From Chryseobacterium sp. MYb7 (GTDB lineage Bacteria > Bacteroidota > Bacteroidia > Flavobacteriales > Weeksellaceae): a DNA stretch of 64,000 nucleotides. The notes beneath the pieces are model-generated. The model had not been told where the DNA came from and searched no databases. It worked only from the letters and a program-made list of their open reading frames with translations. The DNA is taken from contig NZ_PCOU01000013.1 of the NCBI RefSeq assembly GCF_002979455.1, positions 1 through 64,000 of the forward strand. The letters are read 5' to 3'. Both the position numbers and the translations under genes were made by a program. Shown here piece by piece: positions 23,988-31,248 of this stretch; the first letter of the stretch is position 1, and the number at the start of each line of letters is the position of its first letter.

Positions 23988-25910
23988 TTAATTACAACCC
24001 AATGAACTAATGGGTAATTTACCTTTAACATAATCTTTAATCTTGCTATATTTCGGTCTGTATTTTACAGGAGTTACTATGCTTGCTTGTCCGCCATTAT
24101 CTTCTACATGTTTTTTTAATTTTTCTTGCATGTCTTCCCACAAATTATCTGCACCACTAAAGGCAGCATATTCTATTAAGTGATTTAAAATTGCTTCTTT
24201 ATCAGAATAGTTACGAGAAACTCTATCAACACCTCTAGTATAAATTGTAATAGAACCATCATTTGGATTGGTATAATAACTAAAAGCTCTATTTCCAGCT
24301 ACAGGATGTATGCCATCATGATACCAATCAAGCGGAGCTTTCACTGTTGAAAAAATCCACGTATTTGAAGAAAAGCCCGAACAAACAACTGTTCCATCAT
24401 CTGCTGGAATTTTTATATGAATTAAGGCACCTAAAGGATTTGATGAGTTCCATAAAGCTTTATCATTAATTCCATAATAATTATCAACGATTGGTGTGAA
24501 CTTTTCTGCAAATAGATTAATATTCTTTCTGAAAAATTGGAAAAACTCTTCGGGAGTATATTTTTGAGTCGTTCCCGGTTTATTTGGCATGCTAGAAATT
24601 TTCACAGGAAACAAATCCATATTCAGTCTTGCCCCAAGAGCATCATCTAAATCTGTAATTTTCCAGTTATCATAATAGCTTGTTTGGTTTTTAATATTTT
24701 GTATTTTATCTTTTACTGACTGCGGAGCAGAATGATTAGCAACTGATGACCAATCATCTAATTGGCTTAATTGTGCACAATTTATATCTAACAATAAATT
24801 GGGATTCTGTTTCACAGCATTATCTAAGTCTATTATTCTATTAAAAATTTGCTCAGGATTTACAGTATCTGGATTCTGTTCCAAAAAATTATATGCATAA
24901 GTTAGCATTGGTTGAAAGTCTCCCCAAGTAATTGCATTATTTTGTTTGAATTGTAAAGCCCATTTGATTAAATCTTGAGATAACTGGCTGCTATTAAAAT
25001 CATAAAACTTTTTTAAGCCATCATAAAATTCAGTATTGGCTGTATCATAAAGAACAGATTTCAAATCTACTGGAAGTCTTTTAACGTAAAAAAAGAATGT
25101 ACTAAGAGTTGGAATTGTCGGAGTATCCGTACCACCTCCTAAGCCTGTAGTAGGCCCCATATCACCACCTCCTGGTGAGCCATCAATTCCTAGGCTTGTA
25201 TCTGCTGTACAAACTAATGCTACCATTGTGATGTGTTGAGCTGCATAACCTCCTTTATTTTGCCAATTGCACTCTCCCCAACTACTTTCATTACCTTGGT
25301 GATGCTCTCCTGTATAGCAAGAGAAATACATATCTACAGTTTTATAAGAACATGATTCTGCTCCTCCCATACTTCTATTAGAAACTATCCCACCATATGT
25401 TCCTTTTGCAAGTTCAATAGCAGTGGCTTTTCCTGCCGTTTTCACTCCTTTTCCTGAAAGCAGATCTTGTTTTTCCTGCGGTGTAAAATTATACGTTACC
25501 AAAAGTTCTTTATAACTACCATCTGGCAAGTTAGATAACACCAGATTTTCTAAAGGTGCACTTTCAGGTGAGTTTTCTCTTACCAGATTAAATGTGTAAG
25601 TATGAAAATTAGTCCCATATTCAATATACGTCACATTGTCTGTGTCAATAGAGATCCCATTAGCATAATCAACTGCTTTGCCTGATACATTGGTTTTAAT
25701 TTCTGTTAGATTGTTTTGAGCCTTTTGTAATTCAGTTTTAAGAACTAGTTTGTGTTTACTTTGTTCTAAACGAATTGTTTTGGATGTTGGTCTAAATTGA
25801 CCACTGTTATTGTAAGTTTCTTGCTCTGTCGACAGTTCATTCCTACAGGAATATAACAAGACCATAATAGTTACCAAAGAGAGTAACCTCGCAATAAATT
25901 TGTTTTTCAT
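23988..25910 (-). CDS. Large surface lipoprotein, toxin-like architecture
   Basis: The 640-aa product has a lipoprotein signal (MKNKFIARLLSLVTIMVLLYSC, Cys 22) followed by Arg-Asn-Glu, a start that allows surface export. An N-terminal region (about 40-235) is followed by a Gly-rich linker (about 245-265, GGGTDT), a mid helical region and a C-terminal domain (about 490-640) with HPVAGNRAFSYY, ITIYTRGVDRVSRNYS and a final Cys. The modular layout (lipidated N-terminus, Gly linker, compact C-terminal domain) and the trailing small envelope genes recall polymorphic toxin/immunity loci. I cannot name the C-terminal domain, and no nuclease or protease motif is evident. Confidence 0.6.
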   Translation of the reverse strand: MKNKFIARLLSLVTIMVLLYSCRNELSTEQETYNNSGQFRPTSKTIRLEQSKHKLVLKTELQKAQNNLTEIKTNVSGKAVDYANGISIDTDNVTYIEYGTNFHTYTFNLVRENSPESAPLENLVLSNLPDGSYKELLVTYNFTPQEKQDLLSGKGVKTAGKATAIELAKGTYGGIVSNRSMGGAESCSYKTVDMYFSCYTGEHHQGNESSWGECNWQNKGGYAAQHITMVALVCTADTSLGIDGSPGGGDMGPTTGLGGGTDTPTIPTLSTFFFYVKRLPVDLKSVLYDTANTEFYDGLKKFYDFNSSQLSQDLIKWALQFKQNNAITWGDFQPMLTYAYNFLEQNPDTVNPEQIFNRIIDLDNAVKQNPNLLLDINCAQLSQLDDWSSVANHSAPQSVKDKIQNIKNQTSYYDNWKITDLDDALGARLNMDLFPVKISSMPNKPGTTQKYTPEEFFQFFRKNINLFAEKFTPIVDNYYGINDKALWNSSNPLGALIHIKIPADDGTVVCSGFSSNTWIFSTVKAPLDWYHDGIHPVAGNRAFSYYTNPNDGSITIYTRGVDRVSRNYSDKEAILNHLIEYAAFSGADNLWEDMQEKLKKHVEDNGGQASIVTPVKYRPKYSKIKDYVKGKLPISSLGCN

Positions 25911-26052
25911 TATATGTGTTAAATTTAAAAGTTATTTAGTTTTCTAGGCGACAAAGATATAAAAATCATCAAATCACTTAATACGGGAAGCCATATTTTG
26001 TTTAATAATGCAAATATATATTGTCAAAGCGACAAAACGTGTCGCATTATTT

Positions 26053-26259
26053 TTAGTTTTTACTATTTAGCTTTTTCTTTGTTAAAATATTTTTCAGTCT
26101 TTTGGTAATAAATTTTAAACCTAGCAAAGTGTAATAAGTAAAGCCTATGTACAAGATAATTAACAGGAATAGAGTCAGGGATGAAAACATATCATCCCAG
26201 ATACTATATATCTTGTATTCAAATGGAGGAATGCAACCTCTTTGAAACTCCGATATCAT
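26053..26259 (-). CDS. Small membrane protein of the element
   Basis: The 68-aa product has a strong hydrophobic segment (about 24-50, FSSLTLFLLIILYIGFTYY) and a Lys-rich cytosolic tail. Its start overlaps the stop of the upstream 115-aa gene by 4 nt, so it is translationally coupled and therefore likely real despite its size. Function is unknown. Downstream is the 142-nt spacer and promoter region of the lipoprotein gene, which contains dyads such as CGACA/TGTCG at 26030-26044. Confidence 0.55.
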   Translation of the reverse strand: MISEFQRGCIPPFEYKIYSIWDDMFSSLTLFLLIILYIGFTYYTLLGLKFITKRLKNILTKKKLNSKN

Positions 26260-26603
26260 TTTGCAACATCAAAAGGGTTTTCGTTTGCCTTCATGAACAC
26301 GCTCCCCATGCGCTTATACTTGAGATTTTTACCTTTTACACACAAATCATAAAGTCCGTTTCCTTTCTGTTCTGAAATGCGCAAGAAAACAATGTCACTT
26401 TCGTTGCAGTCATTATCTATTGCAACGTGTTTTCTAAGGTCAGAAATAGTTGCGTCTACTTTTTTCAAAAAAGATTGGATTTTCTTATCCGGTGCAGGTT
26501 CTTGATAGTTTGCGGGTAAATCACACTTTTTGTCTTTTTGTGTTTCCTGTGCGAAATAAATTGTTGGCAACGCCAATACAACTGTAAATAGTAATTTTTT
26601 CAT
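26256..26603 (-). CDS. Exported hypothetical protein of the element
   Basis: The 115-aa product has a signal peptide (about 1-18, LLFTVVLALPTIYFAQ) and two Cys in the mature part (around 27 and 62), and a third in CVKGKN, suggesting disulfides or a periplasmic location. The rest is charged. It is coupled to the following 68-aa membrane protein by a 4-nt overlap and follows the 137-aa membrane protein after 5 nt. Function is unknown. Confidence 0.58.
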   Translation of the reverse strand: MKKLLFTVVLALPTIYFAQETQKDKKCDLPANYQEPAPDKKIQSFLKKVDATISDLRKHVAIDNDCNESDIVFLRISEQKGNGLYDLCVKGKNLKYKRMGSVFMKANENPFDVAK

Positions 26604-26608
26604 TGTAA

Positions 26609-27022
26609 TTATTTTTGATTGTTAATAGTTGTTGAATTGTTGCTCTTAGAAAATAATCTTTTATAGATGTAAATAAGTAAGAGAATAATGAGTGGGAGAA
26701 TTACATATATGATATATTCCTGATGATCGTAATAGCCCCAAAGTCCAATAAATCCGTCATAAACATAACTTCCCTTGTAAGTTTTATAGCTGAAGCTATG
26801 GAAAGGGTAAAAATGAGATGCAGGTGAATAATTGGTATCACATAAAGGGCAGGAAATGTAATCAGGAGTGAATAGATAATATTCTTCATAGATTACAATT
26901 CCTTCACCTCTCAAAGTATTTGTGTACATTGGATGCCAATTTGTGAGATAGCTTACATATCCGATAGTATTGAATATAATCCAGAAGAATAAGAATTTTT
27001 GTTGTTTGATGCTTAGTATCAT
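26609..27022 (-). CDS. Membrane protein of the element
   Basis: The 137-aa product has an N-terminal hydrophobic segment (about 10-28), a periplasmic loop with CPLC (a CxxC pair) and a C-terminal segment (about 103-122, IIYVILPLIILLLIYIY). The CxxC between two helices suggests a redox or metal site. It heads a three-gene unit (137, 115 and 68 aa). The nested inverted repeat at 27084-27205 lies just upstream. I do not recognise the family. Confidence 0.6.
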   Translation of the reverse strand: MILSIKQQKFLFFWIIFNTIGYVSYLTNWHPMYTNTLRGEGIVIYEEYYLFTPDYISCPLCDTNYSPASHFYPFHSFSYKTYKGSYVYDGFIGLWGYYDHQEYIIYVILPLIILLLIYIYKRLFSKSNNSTTINNQK

Positions 27023-27426
27023 TGTTTCTATTTTGTTTGATTTTGGGCAACAAAAAAAGCAGATGGACTATTCCAAATGCTTATCTTGAAAGGTCGGCAA
27101 AAACCCAGAACAATAAAACAAATAGATAGCCACACCTGCCATATAGCAAGTGTGCCAACTTTGTTTTTGCTTATTGTTCTTATATAAGTTTGCCGTTTAT
27201 CAAGAAAGCAATTAAAAGTTTACACTTTTTTCGTTATGTCATCTAAATAGCTGATAGCTTTTTAGATAAATTTTTCTATATCAATAATTAAACCGTTTTT
27301 AAATTCATTATTTGCAAAAATGATGAAAAAATCTGAGATTCATAAATGATTTTGATAAATTCTTTATACATTACTTTTTAATTTAAGGTAGACTTATTTA
27401 GGTGAGTTTTTCTATAAATCTATTGC
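27023..27426. repeat. Gene-free stretch containing a 122-nt nested inverted repeat
   Basis: The feature is 27084-27205 with nested arms that share nearly one centre (about 27144): TCTTGA/TCAAGA, CGGCAAA/TTTGCCG, AGAACAATAA/TTATTGTTCT and a GC-richer inner dyad CCACACCTGC/GCAAGTGTGC. It could fold as a long cruciform or RNA hairpin. The rest of the 404-nt gap is plain A+T-rich. No open frame of note overlaps it. Confidence 0.6.
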
Positions 27427-27921
27427 TTATGGTATAGTCTTAATTATTGTATCAATATCAGTAATCATGAATCTGAGCATATCCCAATCTTTTAATTTTG
27501 TGTTTTTATTATATACATCCTTTCTTATGCTTAATAAGAAATTAGCAAATTTTTTCATAGTTTGGTTTGGGTTGTCAGATGATTCTCCGCTATAAAACCC
27601 TTGCATCATTTCATTATATGCATTTACCATTTCGTCTGAGCCAAAAGTAATAAGATTAAATCCTGCCTTTCTATAATCAACTGAGGTAATCTCATCAAGA
27701 GCCTTGTCTTTCATCTTTTGATTTTCTTTTGCTGCAAAAAGAGTTATAAATGGATTTAAGATTTTGTTATATGTTTCAATTCTTTTTTCTAAAGCTCTAT
27801 CTTCAATAGCTTTTAATTCTTCTTTTTGAGTTTTAAGGAACCAGCTAATTAAACCTCCTATAAAAACTAGTACAGGCGCTCCAAGAGCAGTGATTAGAGT
27901 AAGAGTATTTTGATCGTTCAT
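27427..27921 (-). CDS. Membrane-anchored hypothetical protein of the element
   Basis: From the Met at 27921 (MNDQNTLTLITALGAPVLVF) the product is 164 aa, with one N-terminal membrane helix (about 7-28) and a helical cytosolic domain. An upstream in-frame Met at 27990 would add 23 residues of less likely sequence (MSFFIILTQ...), so I prefer the shorter form. The body has a coiled-coil-prone stretch (KEELKAIEDRALEKRIETYN) and no catalytic motif that I recognise. It is the first gene of the minus-strand group. Confidence 0.6.
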   Translation of the reverse strand: MNDQNTLTLITALGAPVLVFIGGLISWFLKTQKEELKAIEDRALEKRIETYNKILNPFITLFAAKENQKMKDKALDEITSVDYRKAGFNLITFGSDEMVNAYNEMMQGFYSGESSDNPNQTMKKFANFLLSIRKDVYNKNTKLKDWDMLRFMITDIDTIIKTIP

Positions 27922-28393
27922 ACAAATAAATGTTAAAGTTATATATTTTGTAGTAAGTTTTAACTGCGTAAGTATAATGAAAAAGCTCAATTCATCCTAT
28001 GGGGTTTTCCACATATTTTATAATTTTTTGAAAATTATTCAAATTCTTTTTATATGTCTCGATAGAGTACCCATAGTAGTCTTAGGGGGAGGGGGTAAGG
28101 CGAGTTTTTGATAGTACCCCCACCTGTTGAAAGCCGGGCAAAAGTTTTTGGGAGGTGTAAAAATCTCAACACTTTTTTTGAACATTTTTAGACTGTAATC
28201 TAAAGTTATAACAGATGTTAAGAGATCTTTTACGGATTCAAAATATTGTTGCTATTTCATTGAATATCACCCTATTTTTGTAACATTTGGCACAGTTTTC
28301 GACTACTATAAACCAACAAAAAACCCCGTCAATACTATCAATATTGAACGGGGAAGTGTAAAAAATTCTAACGCTAATTAAAACTTATCTACA
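27922..28393. other. Gene-free stretch with a G-rich inverted repeat and an ardA upstream hairpin
   Basis: Two structures are visible. GGGGGTA (28091-28097) and TACCCCC (28115-28121) are exact inverted copies next to a G-run (GGGGGAGGGGG at 28085-28095). CCCCGTCAATA (28324-28334) pairs with TATTGAACGGGG (28342-28353) with one bulge, 40 nt before the ardA start. The first may be an oriT-like or regulatory site; the second may be an attenuator or 5' UTR hairpin. No gene was seen. Confidence 0.5.
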
Positions 28394-28870
28394 ATGGCAA
28401 AGTTACAAAATTGTTTGGAGGACTTCCAAATCTATGTTGGTACTTACAGTAAGTACAATTCAGGGAGCATTTATGGCTCATGGCTTAAATTATCAGATTA
28501 TTCAAATTATGACGAGCTTTTACAGGCTATGCAGGATCTTCACCAAGACGAAGACGAACCAGAGATCATGTTTCAGGATTATGAATGTTCGGAGTTCTTT
28601 ATCAAACAAAAGCTAATTAGCGAATGTCATCTTTCAGTAAACATTTATGAGATAGCCGAAGAGATTAATAATTCAGATTATGATTTTGAGGTTATAGAAG
28701 CCTATGCAGATTGCATGAGTTATTATCATGAGGACATAAGCAACCTACTAGACAGCCTTTCAGATTCTTATTATGGTGAGTATGATTCAGACGAAGATTT
28801 TGCCCAGACTACTTTAGAACAGGAGGGTTCAATTCCTGAAAACTTGCCCTCTTACATATACATTGATTGA
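28394..28870 (+). CDS. ardA: Antirestriction protein ArdA
   Basis: The 158-aa protein is strongly acidic and starts like ArdA proteins: FQIYVGTYSKYNSGSIYGSW, LKLSDYSNYDELLQAMQDLH and EIMFQDYE. ArdA is an elongated DNA-mimic that inhibits type I restriction-modification enzymes and protects mobile DNA entering a new cell. It is a typical plasmid/ICE gene, so its presence supports intercellular transfer of this element. It is preceded by a structured leader and has no operon partner on the same strand except the recombinase 126 nt downstream. Confidence 0.88.
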   Translation: MAKLQNCLEDFQIYVGTYSKYNSGSIYGSWLKLSDYSNYDELLQAMQDLHQDEDEPEIMFQDYECSEFFIKQKLISECHLSVNIYEIAEEINNSDYDFEVIEAYADCMSYYHEDISNLLDSLSDSYYGEYDSDEDFAQTTLEQEGSIPENLPSYIYID

Positions 28871-28996
28871 GAAGCAACAGCCAGACATTTGATGTATGAT
28901 TATATGAGTTCTAACGGGTATTACTTCCGAAACTAGCTACAATAACAATCTTTGCACCTTGTTTAAATGCAGGGTGCTTTATAACATTTTACAATT

Positions 28997-29584
28997 ATGA
29001 AAGCGAGATATATAAGAGTTTCAACAGGGGCACAGAACACGGCAAGACAGGAAGAGAGACAAGCGCAGGGCGAAAGAGTATTTATTGATGTTGTTAGCGG
29101 TTCTACTCCTTTTAAGGATAGAGAACAGGGAAAGGAACTGATAAGAGCTATTGAGAATAACGAAATTAATTATGTTTCGGTGAGTTCTATTGACAGGTTA
29201 GGACGTAATCTCTATGACATACTAACAACTCTGGAATTTTTCAAAGAAAAGGGCGTTATTCTCAAAGTAGATAATCTCGGAATAGAAAGCCTGATTAAGG
29301 GTAAAGAGAATCAAGCATTCAAACTTATTATTTCTGTCATGGCTAACATCGCAGAATTAGAGCGAGAAACCATTTTAGAGCGTCAAAGAGAGGGGATTGC
29401 GCTCGCAAAGGCGAAAGGTATTTACAAAGGACGAGAGAAAGGTTCTACGGAGAGCATGGAAGATTTCCTTTTTAAGTATAAAGAAGTAATTAAGAGCCTA
29501 AAGAAAGGAAATTCTATCAGAGATACGGCTAAAATTTGTTCGGTCAGTATTGGAACTGTTCAGAAAGTCAAAAATAATATATGA
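28997..29584 (+). CDS. Serine recombinase (resolvase/invertase)
   Basis: The 195-aa protein is of normal small resolvase length. The nucleophile is S9 in YIRVSTGAQN; the conserved SSIDRLGRN (R67, R70) and the long E-helix with AELERETILERQREGIALAKAKG are present; a C-terminal HTH (about 160-195) contains IRDTAKICSVSIGTVQKVKNNI-type sequence. Such enzymes resolve multimers or invert segments. It sits 360 nt from attR. As a second recombinase in a tyrosine-integrase element it probably serves dimer resolution or switching; its target sites were not identified. Confidence 0.93.
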   Translation: MKARYIRVSTGAQNTARQEERQAQGERVFIDVVSGSTPFKDREQGKELIRAIENNEINYVSVSSIDRLGRNLYDILTTLEFFKEKGVILKVDNLGIESLIKGKENQAFKLIISVMANIAELERETILERQREGIALAKAKGIYKGREKGSTESMEDFLFKYKEVIKSLKKGNSIRDTAKICSVSIGTVQKVKNNI

Positions 29585-29947
29585 TGTAACGAGGGTAGAT
29601 CACTCCAAGAAAATAAAACTATCACTATCTACAAATCAGAAAGCAGGTAAAAAGATCTGTTTTTACTATGGGGGTGCTAGGTAGTTGCTTTTATTATTCT
29701 ATATAGTTAATATGGTCCTCTATTTAGCTATCTGTTGATCTTTCAAAATAATAACATTTCGCATTTTTTAAGGTTTTGAACAACCACAAAAAGAGTATCG
29801 TTTTTGTCTTTCGGGCATGGTATTTGTATCCCTGCAACAGAGATCATTGAAAGGGGTTTGAGTTTTGATTGTCGGAAATATGTCGGAAAGTTTTCACAAA
29901 ATAAAATCGCAATGCACGATGAACAAGCACATTACGATTTTAAAAGA
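29585..29947. other. Right end of the integrative element, no gene
   Basis: The 363 nt between the recombinase stop and attR hold the tandem GTCGGAA pair (29871-29890) and otherwise A+T-rich sequence with no convincing gene. The minus-strand end sequence AAACCCCTTTCAA near 29846 is reminiscent of AAAACCCTTGAAA inside the left hairpin, but the match is imperfect. Confidence 0.6.
29871..29890 (+). repeat. Tandem GTCGGAA pair near the right end
   Basis: GTCGGAAATATGTCGGAAAG matches 18539-18557 in word, 11-nt spacing and orientation. It lies 57 nt from the element boundary. Likely a recombinase or excisionase binding site; inference. Confidence 0.55.
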
Positions 29948-29977
29948 CGGCATCGAAGATGCCGCCTCTGGTGTATT
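29948..29977. other. attR and rebuilt tpiA terminator
   Basis: The core CGGCATCGAAGAT (29948-29960) is followed by the right arm GATGCCGCCTCTGGTGTATT (29958-29977). On the minus strand (tpiA transcript) GGCGGCATC pairs with GATGCCGTC, a 9-bp stem with a TTC loop followed by TTTT, where the second arm and the U tract come from element sequence. tpiA termination is therefore kept after insertion. Confidence 0.85.
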
Positions 29978-29991
29978 TATTTGTTTTGATC

Positions 29992-30750
29992 TTAGTTGAA
30001 ACCCTCAATAATCTTAGAGAAATCCTCCAATTTCAAAGCAGCTCCTCCAATAAGACCTCCATCAATATCTGGCTGAGAGAAGATTTCCTTAGCATTGTCC
30101 GGCTTCACAGAACCTCCGTAAAGAATAGAAATTTCATCCGCTACTTCCTGACCGTATTTAGCAGCAATGATGCTTCTAATATGCGCATGGATTTCCTGAG
30201 CCTGCTCAGGTGTTGCTGTTTCTCCCGTTCCAATAGCCCAAACAGGTTCGTAAGCAATCACTACTTTTTTGATCTCTTCAGCAGAAAGCGTGAAAAGAGC
30301 TACTTCAGTCTGATTTTTTACCACTTCAAAATGTTGTCCTGCTTTTCTCTGTTCAAGAGTTTCTCCGTTACAATAAACAGGGATAAGACCTTTGTCAAGC
30401 GCTAATTTAATTTTTCTGTTACAGTGAGAATCTGTTTCACCGTGGTATTGTCTTCTTTCAGAGTGCCCGATTAAAGATCCGGTAGCATCAATAGATTCCA
30501 GCATATCTGCAGAAATCTCACCAGTATATGCACCACTTTCATGCTCACTCATATCCTGAGAAAATACTCCAATTTCATCCTTTTCAAAGATGTCTTTTGC
30601 CATCATTAAATACAATGAAGGCGGAGCAATCCAAACCTCACAATTGGTAGCATTGTTATTTTTATAGCTTAGTAACTGAATCATCAATTGTTGTGCATCA
30701 ATTACATTTTTGTTCATTTTCCAGTTTCCTGCAACTATTTTTCTTCTCAT
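29992..30750 (-). CDS. tpiA: Triosephosphate isomerase
   Basis: The 252-aa enzyme has all family landmarks: substrate lysine in AGNWKMNK near residue 11, catalytic histidine in LIGHSERR, catalytic glutamate in AYEPVWAIGTG and the phosphate-binding YGGSVKPDN and GGLIGGAAL loops. It interconverts dihydroxyacetone phosphate and glyceraldehyde 3-phosphate in glycolysis. It ends 14 nt before the element-interrupted terminator, so its coding sequence is intact. Upstream on the same strand are TerB-like, BT_3928-like and DUF1599 genes. Confidence 0.97.
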   Translation of the reverse strand: MRRKIVAGNWKMNKNVIDAQQLMIQLLSYKNNNATNCEVWIAPPSLYLMMAKDIFEKDEIGVFSQDMSEHESGAYTGEISADMLESIDATGSLIGHSERRQYHGETDSHCNRKIKLALDKGLIPVYCNGETLEQRKAGQHFEVVKNQTEVALFTLSAEEIKKVVIAYEPVWAIGTGETATPEQAQEIHAHIRSIIAAKYGQEVADEISILYGGSVKPDNAKEIFSQPDIDGGLIGGAALKLEDFSKIIEGFN

Positions 30751-30794
30751 AAGATTTATATATAGATTTATTTAAATTTAAATTCGGTTAGTGC

Positions 30795-31142
30795 TTATAA
30801 TCCCCAAAGATTTTTCAGCAGAACGTAGAATGTATGTTCCTCTTCAGTTACTTTATTATCAGCTTTGATCAGTGATTTTGCAAACTGAACAAACTTTACA
30901 CGCTCATCCTCTGTAGAGTCTTCGTGGAAACATCTTGCATGGAATTCAAAATGATCTTTCCATTCTTCAGGCTGCAGAAGAGCCAGTGTTTCAAGCTCAT
31001 TATCAAGATTCATTCTGAAGGGAAATTCATCCGCCATGTATTGCTGTACCAGCATTCCTTCCTCGGGAGCAAACTCTCCGTCCACTGAAGAAAGAATCAT
31101 TAATAAGTGATAACCGGCGATTGATTTATTTGATTTTTGCAT
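30795..31142 (-). CDS. TerB-like protein
   Basis: The 115-aa all-helical protein resembles the TerB/tellurite-resistance co-chaperone fold: HLLMILSSVDGEFAPEEG near the N-terminus and a matching VQFAKSLIKADNKVTEEEH near the end, giving two pseudo-symmetric acidic loops typical of the family. It is cytosolic, with no signal peptide. Single TerB-like genes are common in Flavobacteriia without tellurite clusters, and their role is unknown. It lies 44 nt upstream of tpiA. Confidence 0.75.
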   Translation of the reverse strand: MQKSNKSIAGYHLLMILSSVDGEFAPEEGMLVQQYMADEFPFRMNLDNELETLALLQPEEWKDHFEFHARCFHEDSTEDERVKFVQFAKSLIKADNKVTEEEHTFYVLLKNLWGL

Positions 31143-31194
31143 GAGTTGTTGTATGTTTAAGTTTAGTGTTTAAATTTTATAATTGATAATTGGA

Positions 31195-31248
31195 TACAAA
31201 TATTTCTCGTAACCACATCATTTATAATTCATCATTCATCATTTATAA
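31195..31248. repeat. ATTCATCATTCAT-type microsatellite-like spacer
   Basis: The sequence near 31219-31250 repeats the word TTCATCATTCAT/TTTATAATT. Similar strings occur at 33128-33150 and 58977-59003. They look like a degenerate dispersed family between genes. Confidence 0.4.

Larger units (their letters stand above)
18389..29960. mobile_element. Integrative element of about 11.56 kb with tyrosine integrase
   Basis: The element is bounded by the 13-bp direct repeat CGGCATCGAAGAT at 18389-18401 and 29948-29960. The integrase gene lies just inside the left end and a serine recombinase just inside the right. It carries a HTH/excisionase-like gene, a polymerase-motif protein, a large lipoprotein with small envelope proteins, and ArdA. 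Removing it rebuilds a perfect palindromic terminator between the TPR regulator and tpiA, which is strong evidence for the boundaries. There is no relaxase, coupling protein or conjugation gene, so if it moves between cells it must use help from another element. By eye the middle (23-28 kb) is more A+T-rich than the flanks. Confidence 0.9.
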
